From contig JANQOA010000166.1 in NCBI GenBank assembly GCA_028279305.1, positions 1-37,880 of the forward strand: 37,880 bases of DNA. Direction: 5' to 3'. Of the stretch, positions 17,923 to 26,157 are shown piece by piece (the stretch's first letter is position 1; each line of letters starts with the position of its first letter). This stretch comes from Pseudomonadales bacterium (lineage in GTDB: Bacteria; Pseudomonadota; Gammaproteobacteria; Pseudomonadales; Azotimanducaceae). Both the position numbers and the translations under genes were made by a program. The notes below the pieces were generated by a model. It ran no database searches, was not told the origin of the DNA, and saw only the letters and a program-made list of their open reading frames with translations.

Positions 17923-18233
17923 CGATTACCGACAACGATGAGCTGTTGATCCGGCGCATGACCCTGGCGCCGGGAGAACCCATGTACTGGCATACCGACC
18001 GCTGCCGGCGGTTCTCGGTGGTTGTACAGGGTGAAGAACTGGCCATCGAATACCGGGACGGTTCCGCCGGGCAGCGGTTCCCGGTCAGCAACGGCTTGTG
18101 CGGGTGGGATGAACCGGAGCAGCGGGTGCACCGGGCGGTGAATGTGGGCGGAGTGGCTTACACGGAAATTGTCACCTTTTATAAGAATCATGCCGGGGAA
18201 GACCCGCAGCCCCGCCCGGACGCTATTGCCTGA
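17910..18233 (+). CDS. Small cupin-like protein
   Basis: The 107-residue protein looks like a single cupin domain: APGEPMYWHTDRCRRFSVVVQGEELAIEY is strand–His–strand, and EPEQRVHRAVNVGGVAYTEIVTFY the second half. Only one histidine of the first metal motif is obvious, so metal binding is uncertain. A longer frame from 17826 exists, but it would include the tandem duplications and has no family character, so ATG 17910 is chosen; no strong ribosome-binding site stands before it. It is 116 bases after rfaE2 and 64 before pssA on the same strand. Small cupins often bind a sugar or act as regulators; no function can be assigned. Confidence 0.7.
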   Translation: MELETITDNDELLIRRMTLAPGEPMYWHTDRCRRFSVVVQGEELAIEYRDGSAGQRFPVSNGLCGWDEPEQRVHRAVNVGGVAYTEIVTFYKNHAGEDPQPRPDAIA

Positions 18234-18246
18234 ACTTAGTCTTGGT

Positions 18247-18259
18247 GTTACAAAGTAAC
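18247..18259. promoter_or_regulatory. Palindrome upstream of pssA
   Basis: GTTAC (18247–18251), AAA, GTAAC (18255–18259) form a perfect palindrome in the 64-base gap before pssA. It is followed by GCTATTG at 18265 and 18281, a seven-base direct repeat of period 16. It could be an operator or chance; there is no other support. Confidence 0.25.
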
Positions 18260-18297
18260 GTCAAGCTATTGAAATTTAACGCTATTGTAGGCCAACT

Positions 18298-19209
18298 ATG
18301 AGCGGAAACGAGCACGACGAAGGTAACAAGCTGCGGGCGGTGCCGTTACGCGGCGGCACGGACTCAAGCCCGTCGGAGCAGGCCGCAGCTAAGGCTGCGC
18401 AAGATGAGTTTGCGGATGATTCCGCCGCGCAGACCCCACAGCCCGGAGCGCAGGCGGCCGGCGCGGATGACGAAACGGTGGAGGCGGCCGGGACACGCAG
18501 CCGCCGCTTCCGCAAACGGGGCATTTACCTGCTGCCCAACCTGATTACCACCGGTGCATTGTTTGCCGGATTTTACGCCATCGTGGCGGGTATGAACGGT
18601 AACTTCATTGCGGCGTCACTGGCGATATTTGTCGCTTTTGCGCTGGATACCGCGGACGGCCGGGTGGCCCGTCTGACCAATACCGAGAGTGAGTTCGGTG
18701 CGGAATTCGACAGTCTCAGCGATATGGTGGCATTTGGCGTGGCACCGGCGCTGGTGGCGTTCTCCTGGGGTTTATCCAGCCTCGGTCAGGCGGGATGGGT
18801 GGCCACTTTTGTCTACATGGCCTGCGCCGCGCTGCGTCTGGCCCGCTTCAACACCAAGGGTGAAAATGCCAGCTTTACGGGTCTGGCCAGCCCTTCAGCC
18901 GCCGCCATTATCGCCTGCTGCATCTGGGTTTGGATTTCATACGGAGGCGGTGTGCCGTCGGTACCGGTGGCCAGCGCCATGGGTGTCATCACCGTGGCCA
19001 CCGGCCTGTTGATGGTGTCCAACTTTACCTATTTTTCCCCCAAGCTCATCAACTTCAAGGGGCGTGTGCCGTTTATCACCCTGGTGTTTATCGTGCTGGG
19101 GTTTTCGCTGCTGCTGGTAGACCCGCCGACTGTGTTGTTGACCTTGTTTACGCTGTACGCCTTGTCCGGTCCGGCGAAGTGGCTGTTTGACCTGCGCAAG
19201 CGCAGTTAG
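18298..19209 (+). CDS. pssA: CDP-diacylglycerol–serine O-phosphatidyltransferase (phosphatidylserine synthase)
   Basis: This integral membrane enzyme makes phosphatidylserine, the precursor of phosphatidylethanolamine. The CDP-alcohol phosphotransferase motif is complete: D117, D120-G121, A124-R125, G134, D138 and D142 in [27 protein letters not shown] (the glycine after D117 is threonine). The membrane part (residues 75–300) has about eight hydrophobic segments. The first 70 residues are a hydrophilic, acidic and Ala-rich tail that is longer than in short family members. Bacterial relatives of this membrane type differ from the E. coli soluble enzyme. It lies between ilvC and msrP in pseudomonads; the same order holds here once the inserted block is skipped. 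Confidence 0.93.
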   Translation: MSGNEHDEGNKLRAVPLRGGTDSSPSEQAAAKAAQDEFADDSAAQTPQPGAQAAGADDETVEAAGTRSRRFRKRGIYLLPNLITTGALFAGFYAIVAGMNGNFIAASLAIFVAFALDTADGRVARLTNTESEFGAEFDSLSDMVAFGVAPALVAFSWGLSSLGQAGWVATFVYMACAALRLARFNTKGENASFTGLASPSAAAIIACCIWVWISYGGGVPSVPVASAMGVITVATGLLMVSNFTYFSPKLINFKGRVPFITLVFIVLGFSLLLVDPPTVLLTLFTLYALSGPAKWLFDLRKRS

Positions 19210-19289
19210 AGGAACTTTGCCCGCCGCCCGCGTTCAAACAGCGTACCGAATACAGCGGCCGGCAACGGCCAAAGGGAGCAACGAGCGCC

Positions 19290-20240
19290 ATGTTGATTAA
19301 ACGCGCCGCCACGTCCACTTTGCGCGGTGACGACATACCCGGCAGTGAGATTACCCCGCAGCGCCACTACATGAACCGGCACCTCAACCGGCGTCAATTG
19401 CTTGGCGCCGGCGGCGCTCTGTTAGGCGCGGCCTGGCTGCCCGGCGTGCAGGCGGGACTGCAGCCGGATGATGAGATTACGCCGGAATCGATTGTCACCA
19501 GTTACAACAATTTTTACGAGTTCGGCACCGACAAAAGCGACCCGGCAAAATACGCCCATGAGTTGACCACTGATCCCTGGACCGTGAGCGTGTCGGGGGC
19601 CGCCAAAAAGACCGGCAAATTTGCCTATGAAGACGTGATCAAAGGCATTACGCCGGAGGAGCGAGTCTACCGTTTCCGTTGTGTGGAGGCCTGGTCGATG
19701 GTGGTGCCGTGGATGGGGTTGCCGCTGCGCGCGGTGCTGGAGCAGTTTGAACCCACCGGCGATGCCAAATATGTTGAATTCAAAACCCTGGTGCGGCCCC
19801 GGGAAATGCGCGGCCAGCGGGGCTTCTTTTCCGGTATTGACTGGCCCTATGTGGAAGGTTTGCGCATGGACGAGGCGTACCACCCCTTGTCTATCATGGT
19901 GGTGGGTTTATACGGCAAGCCGCTGCCTAATCAGAACGGCGCGCCCTGGCGCTTGATTACCCCCTGGAAATACGGTTTCAAGTCCGTTAAATCAATTGTC
20001 AGCATCCGCTTCAGCAAACGCCAGCCGCGCAACACGTGGAACCTGTTGGCACCCAACGAGTACGGCTTTTATGCCAATGTTAACCCTGCTGTGGCTCATC
20101 CGCGGTGGAGCCAGGCGACCGAGCGCCGCCTGCCCAGCAGCCTGTTTTCCCCCAACCGCCGGCCGACCCTGCCGTTTAACGGTTACGCTGAAGAAGTAGC
20201 GGACCTGTACCGCGGTATGGATTTAGCCAAGTTCTATTGA
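19290..20240 (+). CDS. msrP: Protein-methionine-sulfoxide reductase catalytic subunit MsrP
   Basis: MsrP (YedY) is a periplasmic molybdopterin enzyme that reduces methionine sulfoxide in proteins. The 316-residue precursor has a twin-arginine signal ([17 protein letters not shown]34-R35) and a likely cut after VQA near residue 55. The molybdenum ligand is C131 in [15 protein letters not shown]. Further signatures are [13 protein letters not shown] and PRWSQATER. The ATG at 19290 is kept because the segment IPGSEITP before the twin-arginine motif is typical. It is translationally coupled to msrQ (TTGA overlap). The neighbouring moaB-type gene at 29.3 kb belongs to the cofactor pathway. Confidence 0.95.
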   Translation: MLIKRAATSTLRGDDIPGSEITPQRHYMNRHLNRRQLLGAGGALLGAAWLPGVQAGLQPDDEITPESIVTSYNNFYEFGTDKSDPAKYAHELTTDPWTVSVSGAAKKTGKFAYEDVIKGITPEERVYRFRCVEAWSMVVPWMGLPLRAVLEQFEPTGDAKYVEFKTLVRPREMRGQRGFFSGIDWPYVEGLRMDEAYHPLSIMVVGLYGKPLPNQNGAPWRLITPWKYGFKSVKSIVSIRFSKRQPRNTWNLLAPNEYGFYANVNPAVAHPRWSQATERRLPSSLFSPNRRPTLPFNGYAEEVADLYRGMDLAKFY

Positions 20241-20884
20241 GCAGTCCGGCGGCAAGCCGCTTGCGGCTGTTAAAAGCGGGGCTGGCGTTGTTGCTGGCCG
20301 CACCCCTGGGATGGCTTGCCTGGCTGGTCTGGCTGGAAGTGCAGGCGCCCACTTCCGGGCTGGGGGCCGACCCGGTGGAAGCGGTTGTGCATTATCTGGG
20401 AGAGTGGGCCCTGCGCATGCTGCTGGTCGCCTTTTCCATTACCCCCCTGCGCCATCTGTTTAACGCTCTGCCCGGCACCCGGGCATCTCTCGGCGTGTTA
20501 TTCGCACGCAGCCGCCGCATGGCCGGACTGTTTGCGTTTGCTTATGTAAGTCTGCACCTGCTGGGGTACGCGGCGCTGTATCTGCAATTCGACTGGCGGG
20601 CACTGCTGGAGGATTTTGTTGAGCGCGCCTATATCACAGCCGGTCTCGCCGCGTTTGTTTGCCTGTTGCCCATGGCGCTGACATCCACCCGGGGCTGGCA
20701 GCGGCGCCTGCGGCAGCGCTGGCAGAACCTGCATAAGCTGGTGTATCCGGCGTTGGCTTTAGCCCTGATTCACCTGTGGTGGCTGACCAAAGACGGTTAC
20801 GGGGAGCTGTTTGTTTATACGCTGTGGTTCCTGCTGCTGTTAGCCCTGCGCGCTGCGCCGTTGCGCCACCGCGCTGTCCAGTGA
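20237..20884 (+). CDS. msrQ: Haem-binding membrane subunit MsrQ
   Basis: MsrQ (YedZ) is the inner-membrane haem b protein that feeds electrons from the respiratory chain to MsrP. The 215-residue protein has about six membrane segments, with histidines in SLHLLGY, NLHKLVY and LIHLWW as likely haem ligands. It starts with TTG at 20237, the bases TTGA overlapping the msrP stop. Its 3' end overlaps the convergent aroG by 45 bases, so the C-terminal codons are also coding on the other strand. Confidence 0.93.
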   Translation: MSSPAASRLRLLKAGLALLLAAPLGWLAWLVWLEVQAPTSGLGADPVEAVVHYLGEWALRMLLVAFSITPLRHLFNALPGTRASLGVLFARSRRMAGLFAFAYVSLHLLGYAALYLQFDWRALLEDFVERAYITAGLAAFVCLLPMALTSTRGWQRRLRQRWQNLHKLVYPALALALIHLWWLTKDGYGELFVYTLWFLLLLALRAAPLRHRAVQ

Positions 20885-21907
20885 TGCCAGCACCTGCTCT
20901 GTGTCCTGCCAGTTGATACAGGCGTCGGTAATACTCTGCCCGTAGTTCAAATCTTCCAGCGTGTCCGGAATATCCTGGCGCCCTTCCTGCAGATTGCTCT
21001 CCACCATCACACCGACAATGTTGTGTTCACCGCCGCTCAACTGGGTGCACAGGCTGTCGCAGACACTCAACTGGTTTTTGTGTTGCTTCTGGCTGTTGGC
21101 GTGGCTCATGTCCACCATTATGCCGGCATCCACACCGGCCGCCTGCAGACCGCTGCTGGCGGCGGCAATACTGTCCGCGCCGTAGTTTGTACCCTGGGTG
21201 CCGCCGCGCAATATAACGTGACAGTCGGGGTTGCCGGCGGTGGAGAAAATGGCGGAGTGGCCCTGCTTGGTGACGGACAGAAATATGTGGGAGTGCCCGG
21301 AGGAGCGGATTGCGTCGATGGCAATCTGCACCGAACCGTCGGTGCTGTTTTTGAATCCGATGGGGCAGGACAGGCCGCTGGCCAACTGCCGGTGAATCTG
21401 GCTTTCGGTGGTGCGGGCGCCTATTGCGCCCCAGGACACCAGGTCCGCAACGTACTGGGGGGTAATGGGGTCCAGATATTCGGTACCGGCGGTGATGCCC
21501 AGCGAAGTGATGTCCAGCAGTAACTTGCGGGCGGTGGCCAGGCCGTGATTAATATCGTAAGAGTTGTCCAGGTGCGGATCGTTGATCAAACCCTTCCAGC
21601 CGACAATGGTCCGCGGCTTCTCAAAATAGACGCGCATCACCACCAGCAGATTTTCGCGGTAGCGGGCGGCAGCCTCGGCCAGCCGTTCCGCGTATTCCAT
21701 GGCGGCGCCCGGGTCGTGGATGGAACAGGGTCCAACAATGGCCAACAGGCGGTCGTTGCGTTTGTGGATGATATCCGCAACCTGTTGCCGGGCAGTGAAA
21801 ACCAGGCTGGAGGCTTCCGCGGAGATAGGCAGCTCTTCCATTAACGTCTCCGGCGCGATAACTTCTTCCATACCGGTAATTCGGGTATCGTCTGTTTGAT
21901 ACTGCAT
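20840..21907 (-). CDS. aroG: 3-deoxy-7-phosphoheptulonate synthase, AroG type (class I)
   Basis: This enzyme joins phosphoenolpyruvate and erythrose 4-phosphate, the first step of the shikimate pathway. The 355-residue protein is most like AroG: it opens MQYQTDDTRI and contains GPCSIHDP, MRVYFEKPRTIVGWKGLINDPH, SWGAIGARTTESQ and SHANS, which carry substrate and metal ligands. The N-terminal extension present in feedback-regulated forms is intact, so inhibition by an aromatic amino acid is likely (which one is not readable). The ATG at 21907 matches the AroG start; longer frames lack conservation. The divergent holD-like gene starts very close by. Confidence 0.95.
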   Translation of the reverse strand: MQYQTDDTRITGMEEVIAPETLMEELPISAEASSLVFTARQQVADIIHKRNDRLLAIVGPCSIHDPGAAMEYAERLAEAAARYRENLLVVMRVYFEKPRTIVGWKGLINDPHLDNSYDINHGLATARKLLLDITSLGITAGTEYLDPITPQYVADLVSWGAIGARTTESQIHRQLASGLSCPIGFKNSTDGSVQIAIDAIRSSGHSHIFLSVTKQGHSAIFSTAGNPDCHVILRGGTQGTNYGADSIAAASSGLQAAGVDAGIMVDMSHANSQKQHKNQLSVCDSLCTQLSGGEHNIVGVMVESNLQEGRQDIPDTLEDLNYGQSITDACINWQDTEQVLASLDSAVAQRRSAQG

Positions 21908-21924
21908 AGGGCATTCCACATCAT

Positions 21925-22596
21925 TTGCTTGGCACAGCCGGCATTCTAACCCATGCAGCGACCACACAGGCAGCAGCAATCGGGGGCAACATTAAGCTCA
22001 GTCAGGCCAGATTAGATATGTTGCGCGCCATGGGCGTGCAGGTATGGCACGCGCGCGGCGCGGCGGATGCGGGGGTGCCCGAACAGCCGGCGCCGGCGCC
22101 GGTGCGGTCTGCGGCACAAGCAGCGCCGCAACAAAGCACCCAACCAGTGCCGCAGGTACAGCAGCTGACGTTTGCATGGCTGCGCAGCAGCCGCGCGCTG
22201 ATCATGTACAGCAGCGGCGACGCCGCGGTGCAGCGGCTGCTTAAAGATCTGCTGTCTTACATCGACTGGCGCGCTGTGGCGCAGCAGCTTCAAAGTGGCG
22301 GAGGCGGCGGAGGCGGCGAAGAAAGCGGTCGGCTGCGGCTGCAACAGGGTGAGTTTCGCTGGCCGCAGCTGCACGCCTCCGGCGGCACGCCGGCGCGGGC
22401 GCTGGCGGCATGGGCGGACAAACAGCAGCTGCAGCAGCTCAGCTGGATTGGCGCGGGTGAAGACCTGATGCCGCAACTGGCGCCGTGGTTAACCGAACTC
22501 GGCAGGCCGCTGGTGAGCCTTGCGGATCTCAATCTGGTATTGAGGGATGCCACGGCCAAAAAAGCACTATGGCAACAATTGAACAACAACATGTAA
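21925..22596 (+). CDS. holD: Probable DNA polymerase III psi subunit (HolD-like)
   Basis: HolD links the clamp loader to single-strand DNA-binding protein through chi. The evidence is the N-terminal motif RAMGVQVWHAR, aligning with QLGITQWSLR of E. coli HolD, the closing segment [22 protein letters not shown] (E. coli: TDLRANPTARAALWQQI), and position directly before rimI. The protein is longer than usual (up to 223 residues) because of a Pro/Gln/Ala linker at 50–80 and a Gly-rich stretch (SGGGGGGGEE) near 130. The start is unsure: TTG 21925 lacks a ribosome-binding site, ATG 22018 cuts into the family motif, and an in-frame ATT at 21991 follows GGGGG (21982–21986). Confidence 0.65.
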   Translation: MLGTAGILTHAATTQAAAIGGNIKLSQARLDMLRAMGVQVWHARGAADAGVPEQPAPAPVRSAAQAAPQQSTQPVPQVQQLTFAWLRSSRALIMYSSGDAAVQRLLKDLLSYIDWRAVAQQLQSGGGGGGGEESGRLRLQQGEFRWPQLHASGGTPARALAAWADKQQLQQLSWIGAGEDLMPQLAPWLTELGRPLVSLADLNLVLRDATAKKALWQQLNNNM

Positions 22597-23045
22597 CGTA
22601 CCGCGCCATGCTGGCTTCGGACCTGGACAGGGTCATGCAGATCGAAACCCGCGCTTACGCTTTCCCCTGGAGTCAGGGTATTTTCAAAGATTGCCTGCGT
22701 GCCGGTTACGACTGCCGGCTGCTCTGCCTGGACAGTCACATAGCGGGTCACGCGGTGCTCAGCGCGGCGGCGGGTGAAGCTCACCTGCTGAATATCTGCG
22801 TGCAGCGGGAGCAGCAGGGTAAAGGCCTGGGGCGGGACTTTGTGCGGCATGTGATCAGCCGCGCACGCAGGCTGGGCGCGGACGCTGTCTATCTGGAAGT
22901 ACGGCCCAGCAACAAGAAGGCGCTGCGCCTGTACGACTCTCTGGGATTCAAACAGATCGGCGTGCGCAAGGACTACTACCCGGGTGATCCGCTCAAGGAA
23001 GATGCGCTGGTGCTGGCACTGGAAATATACAACGATTTCGACTGA
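22569..23045 (+). CDS. rimI: Ribosomal protein bS18 N-alpha-acetyltransferase RimI
   Basis: RimI acetylates the N-terminus of ribosomal protein S18. The 158-residue GNAT protein shows the acetyl-CoA loop [12 protein letters not shown] and the C-terminal [32 protein letters not shown], including the catalytic Glu and Tyr positions. The ATG at 22569 lies inside the end of holD (28-base overlap); longer frames from 22485 are in the wrong context. holD–rimI is a conserved gammaproteobacterial pair. prfC starts 58 bases after it. Confidence 0.9.
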   Translation: MATIEQQHVTYRAMLASDLDRVMQIETRAYAFPWSQGIFKDCLRAGYDCRLLCLDSHIAGHAVLSAAAGEAHLLNICVQREQQGKGLGRDFVRHVISRARRLGADAVYLEVRPSNKKALRLYDSLGFKQIGVRKDYYPGDPLKEDALVLALEIYNDFD

Positions 23046-23103
23046 CAGCGTTTGCGGCCATCCCTATACTGCGCGCTGCGTTGAATACCCTGCCTGGACC
23101 ACC

Positions 23104-24675
23104 GTGAACCCGGACATAGAGAACCGCCGAACCTTTGCCATCATTTCCCATCCGGATGCCGGCAAGACCACCATGACGGAAAAGCTGCTGCTGTTCGGCG
23201 GCGCCATCAAGCTGGCCGGCACGGTGAAGTCGCGCAAGTCCGACCGCCACGCCACCTCTGATTGGATGAGCATGGAGCAGGAGCGGGGCATTTCGGTCAC
23301 CACTTCGGTGATGCAGTTTCCGTACCGCGACCGGTTTGTGAATCTGTTGGACACCCCGGGCCACGAAGACTTTTCCGAAGACACCTACCGCACGCTGACC
23401 GCGGTGGATTCCGCGTTGATGGTCATCGACGGCGCCAAGGGGGTGGAGCCGCGCACCATCAAGCTGATGGAAGTCTGCCGTCTGCGCGATACTCCGATCC
23501 TGACTTTCATCAACAAGCTGGACCGGGAAATCCGCGATCCGATAGAGGTGCTGGACGAGATTGAAGAGATCCTGCAGATCGAGTGCGCGCCGATGAACTG
23601 GCCCATTGATATGGGCCGGCAGTTTAAAGGCGTGTACGACCTCGTCAACGACCGCATCATTCAGTATGCCCAGGGCCAGGGGCACCATGTGTTTGACTAT
23701 CCGGTCATCCAGGGCCTGCAGAGCAACGAAGCAAAAGTGCTGCTGGGTGACCTTTATGAAGATTTCTGTGAAGAGATAGAACTGGTGCGCGGCGCCAGCC
23801 ACGAGTTTGTCCTGGAAGATTACCGGCGGGCGGTGCAGACGCCGGTGTATTTCGGCACCGCGCTGGGCAACTTCGGCATTCAGCAGATGCTGGACGGTTT
23901 TGTCGAGGTTGGCCCGCAGCCCCAGCCGCGCGCTTCGGACAAACGCGAGGTGTCTCCGGCGGAAGACAAGTTCAGCGGTTTCGTTTTCAAGATACAGGCC
24001 AATATGGATCCGAAACACCGCGACCGCATTGCCTTTCTCCGCATCTGCTCCGGCCGCTACGAGCAGGGCATGCGCATCAAACACCTGCGCCTGGGGAAGC
24101 AGATCAAGGTAACGGACGCGGTGACCTTTATGGCCGGTGACCGCACCCATGCGGAAGAAGCTTTTGCCGGCGATATTATCGGCCTGCACAACCACGGCAC
24201 CATTCAGATCGGCGACGCTTTTACCGAAGGGGAGGAGTTGAATTTTAAAGGCATCCCCAATTTTGCCCCGGAATTGTTCCGCCGCGTGCGGGTGCGCGAC
24301 CCGCTGCGCTCCAAGCAACTGGAAAAAGGCATTCAGGAACTGGCGGAAGAGGGTGCCACCCAGGCGTTTAAACCGCTCAACAGGAACCAGATTGTGGTGG
24401 GTGCGGTAGGGGTGCTGCAGTTTGATGTGGTGGCGTTCAGGCTGAGTGACGAATACCGGGCGGAGTGCATCTGGGAGGATGCCAATATATTCACCGCGCG
24501 TTGGGTCTATAGTGATGACGAAGCCAGGCTGGAAGAATTCCGCAGTAAGAACCAGGATAACCTGGCCATTGATGCCGGGGGTTATCTGACTTATCTGGCC
24601 AGCAGCCGGGTCAACCTGCAACTGGCGGAAGAGCGCTGGCCGGAAATAACTTTTGCCAAAACCCGGGAGCACTAG
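23104..24675 (+). CDS. prfC: Peptide chain release factor 3
   Basis: RF3 is the GTPase that recycles RF1 and RF2 from the ribosome after peptide release. The 523-residue protein has the G1 motif [13 protein letters not shown] (15–27), switch I with [14 protein letters not shown]3 DTPGHEDF and G4 NKLDRE, followed by domains II and III ([33 protein letters not shown]). The GTG at 23104 is chosen because [18 protein letters not shown] matches the family start; earlier frame codons overlap rimI and are not conserved. No strong ribosome-binding site is visible. The rimI–prfC linkage is not universal. Confidence 0.96.
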   Translation: MNPDIENRRTFAIISHPDAGKTTMTEKLLLFGGAIKLAGTVKSRKSDRHATSDWMSMEQERGISVTTSVMQFPYRDRFVNLLDTPGHEDFSEDTYRTLTAVDSALMVIDGAKGVEPRTIKLMEVCRLRDTPILTFINKLDREIRDPIEVLDEIEEILQIECAPMNWPIDMGRQFKGVYDLVNDRIIQYAQGQGHHVFDYPVIQGLQSNEAKVLLGDLYEDFCEEIELVRGASHEFVLEDYRRAVQTPVYFGTALGNFGIQQMLDGFVEVGPQPQPRASDKREVSPAEDKFSGFVFKIQANMDPKHRDRIAFLRICSGRYEQGMRIKHLRLGKQIKVTDAVTFMAGDRTHAEEAFAGDIIGLHNHGTIQIGDAFTEGEELNFKGIPNFAPELFRRVRVRDPLRSKQLEKGIQELAEEGATQAFKPLNRNQIVVGAVGVLQFDVVAFRLSDEYRAECIWEDANIFTARWVYSDDEARLEEFRSKNQDNLAIDAGGYLTYLASSRVNLQLAEERWPEITFAKTREH

Positions 24676-24710
24676 CCGCCCGCCGTTCACCGCCGGCAGC
24701 GCAAACCGGC

Positions 24711-24775
24711 TGTGACACCTTCCTGTTTCACGTTCCAAGGTCACTCTCCTGTGTCACTTTCCTGTGTCAGGTTAT
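24711..24775 (+). repeat. Five tandem 13-base repeats upstream of the response regulator gene
   Basis: Five contiguous degenerate copies of TGTGTCACTTTCC occupy 24711–24723, 24724–24736, 24737–24749, 24750–24762 and 24763–24775. The fourth is the consensus; the others differ at two to four positions. The array stops exactly at a TTGACA box (24775–24780). It lies in the 231-base gap between prfC and the receiver protein gene. Confidence 0.8.
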
Positions 24776-24804
24776 TGACACAACGTCCGCAAAGTTGCTG
24801 GTAT
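24775..24804 (+). promoter_or_regulatory. Candidate promoter of the response regulator gene
   Basis: TTGACA at 24775–24780 is a perfect −35 box that directly adjoins the five-copy repeat. The best −10 is TGGTAT at 24799–24804 (18-base spacer), a poor match, so the promoter may need an activator. The remaining leader to the GTG at 24907 is about 95 bases and I see nothing else in it apart from a good AAGGAG site at 24896–24901. Confidence 0.35.
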
Positions 24805-24906
24805 ACCCCTGGATTTGAACTACACTCTAAATGTCGTGCCGGACTCTGGCATGTCGGGTCCTGATTCGGCAGACTATCAGGCGAGGGGTGAGCAAAAGGA
24901 GCTTAG

Positions 24907-25272
24907 GTGAGCGCAATTCTTGTTGTCGACGATGACACATCGGTATTGGACGTTATGAGTGAAATGCTGCGATTGGAAGGACATGTGGTCACCGTCGCGG
25001 AAAACGGGCAACAAGCCGTAGAATGCGTAAACAAGACGATCTTCGACCTGGTCATCACCGATCTCATCATGCCCGAAAAGGAAGGCCTGGAAACCATTGC
25101 TGACATTCGCCGGCAGTACGCCGAGATGCCGATTATTGCAATCTCCGGCGGCGGCCGGGTAGGGCCGACCGACTATCTGGAAACCGCAAAATTTATCGGC
25201 GCCAACGCCACACTGGCCAAACCTTTTGCGCGTCAGGAATTGATTCAGACGGTAGACTCCCTCCTGCTGTAA
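24907..25272 (+). CDS. Single-domain response regulator (receiver only)
   Basis: The 121-residue protein is a bare CheY-like receiver. D8–D10, phospho-acceptor D52 (DLVITDLIMP), S80 in the switch position and K105 (TLAKPF) are all present, so it should be phosphorylated. There is no output domain, so it must act by protein contact or in a phosphorelay. It starts with GTG at 24907, five bases after AAGGAG. No histidine kinase is next to it; PilS at 4.3–5.9 kb is the only one in the window and is already paired. The next gene follows after 58 bases containing a tandem duplication. Confidence 0.9.
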   Translation: MSAILVVDDDTSVLDVMSEMLRLEGHVVTVAENGQQAVECVNKTIFDLVITDLIMPEKEGLETIADIRRQYAEMPIIAISGGGRVGPTDYLETAKFIGANATLAKPFARQELIQTVDSLLL

Positions 25273-25274
25273 CG

Positions 25275-25304
25275 AAGAGCTGCTATAACCAAGAGCTGCT
25301 ATAA
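25275..25304 (+). repeat. Tandem duplication of 16-base period before the SirB1-type gene
   Basis: AAGAGCTGCTATAA occurs at 25275–25288 and 25291–25304, separated by CC. A third, decayed copy (CTCCTGCTGTAACGA) overlaps the end of the preceding gene from 25261, and AGAGTTGATTAAA follows. The array ends about 15 bases before the GTG start at 25331. Confidence 0.8.
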
Positions 25305-25330
25305 AGAGTTGATTAAAAAGTACCGTTAGC

Positions 25331-26128
25331 GTGGACCTGTCCAACGCCCAGGCGCAGCAGATCAGCGAGGATCTGGTAGACACCCTGAACGCCCCGGATT
25401 GTGAATTTGCCGTGGCGGAACAGATTGGCCGGGTGGTTGACCCCAACCTCAACCTGACTCAATTGCGGCGCGAGCTTGACGACTTCGCCACGCCGCTGGC
25501 CCGGCGTGTGGCGCAGTTGCCGGACGCTACCGGAGCGTTGCTGCAGGAATTCCGCAACGCCGGTTTCGGTGCGGTGTCCACCGCGGTGGAAGCCCGGCAC
25601 AGCAACGTGCACTACGTTCTGCACGCCCGCCAGGGTATTCCAATCAGCCTCGCCATGCTGCTGCTCGAGTGCGGGCGCCGCTGCGGCATGCAGGGTTTCG
25701 GCATCAACTTTCCCGGGCACTTCCTGCTATCGCTGCAGGGCCTTATTATCGACCCGGTGGGCCTGGACGTGCTCGACAGCCAGAGCCTGCAGGCGCGGGG
25801 TATCGGCGAAGACGCGCTGCAAGCCGCCACCCCGGTGATGATAGCGCTGCGCATGCTCAATAATCTCAAAGCCCTGCACCTGGCGGCGCAGTCTTATATC
25901 AACGCGCTGCTGATGGTGGACATGCAGATGGCTGTCAGCAGCGGTCAGCAGGAGCTGACGGCCAGCCTGGAATACGAACGCGGCGAGTACTGGGAACAGT
26001 TGGGCGGCTTCAGCGCAGCCCGGGAAGCGTTTCAGAAATGTGCGGAGCTCAGCAGCATGCCGCAACTTCAGGAACAGGCCCGCAAGCGTCTGCAGCAACT
26101 GCAGGGACGCAGCGAAACCTGGCATTAG
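25331..26128 (+). CDS. SirB1-family protein (transglutaminase-like N-terminal domain, TPR-like C-terminus)
   Basis: The 265-residue protein shows the SirB1 core ARQGIPISLAMLLLECGRRCGMQGFGINFPGHFLLSL (about 98–134), with the typical GIPISLA and FPGHFL motifs, then helices that resemble TPR units (LEYERGEYWEQLGGFSAAREAFQKCAEL). The molecular function of SirB1 proteins is unknown to me; they are widespread and often near hemK or prfA. Start is GTG at 25331 with no strong ribosome-binding site. It is the last gene of the plus-strand group; the fabY-like gene is convergent after 29 bases containing a GC-rich palindrome (GCGCGGCCGCGC). Confidence 0.8.
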   Translation: MDLSNAQAQQISEDLVDTLNAPDCEFAVAEQIGRVVDPNLNLTQLRRELDDFATPLARRVAQLPDATGALLQEFRNAGFGAVSTAVEARHSNVHYVLHARQGIPISLAMLLLECGRRCGMQGFGINFPGHFLLSLQGLIIDPVGLDVLDSQSLQARGIGEDALQAATPVMIALRMLNNLKALHLAAQSYINALLMVDMQMAVSSGQQELTASLEYERGEYWEQLGGFSAAREAFQKCAELSSMPQLQEQARKRLQQLQGRSETWH

Positions 26129-26157
26129 GTACCGGCCGGGCGGTTGCGCGGCCGCGC

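Noticed and set aside
22297..22325. GGCGGA-type repeat in the holD-like gene as a CRISPR or mobile-element end
   Set aside because: It is an in-frame glycine linker with codon slippage; no spacer structure or flanking repeat exists.
24692..24710. GCCGG–CCGGC stem after prfC as a terminator
   Set aside because: Only five pairs, nine-base loop, and followed by TGTGACACC rather than a T tract.
22993..24744. A 583-codon open frame on the minus strand opposite prfC
   Set aside because: It lies entirely opposite a clear RF3 gene, has no family motif, is rich in His, Gln and Val as expected for the reverse frame of GC-rich coding DNA, and has no ribosome-binding site.
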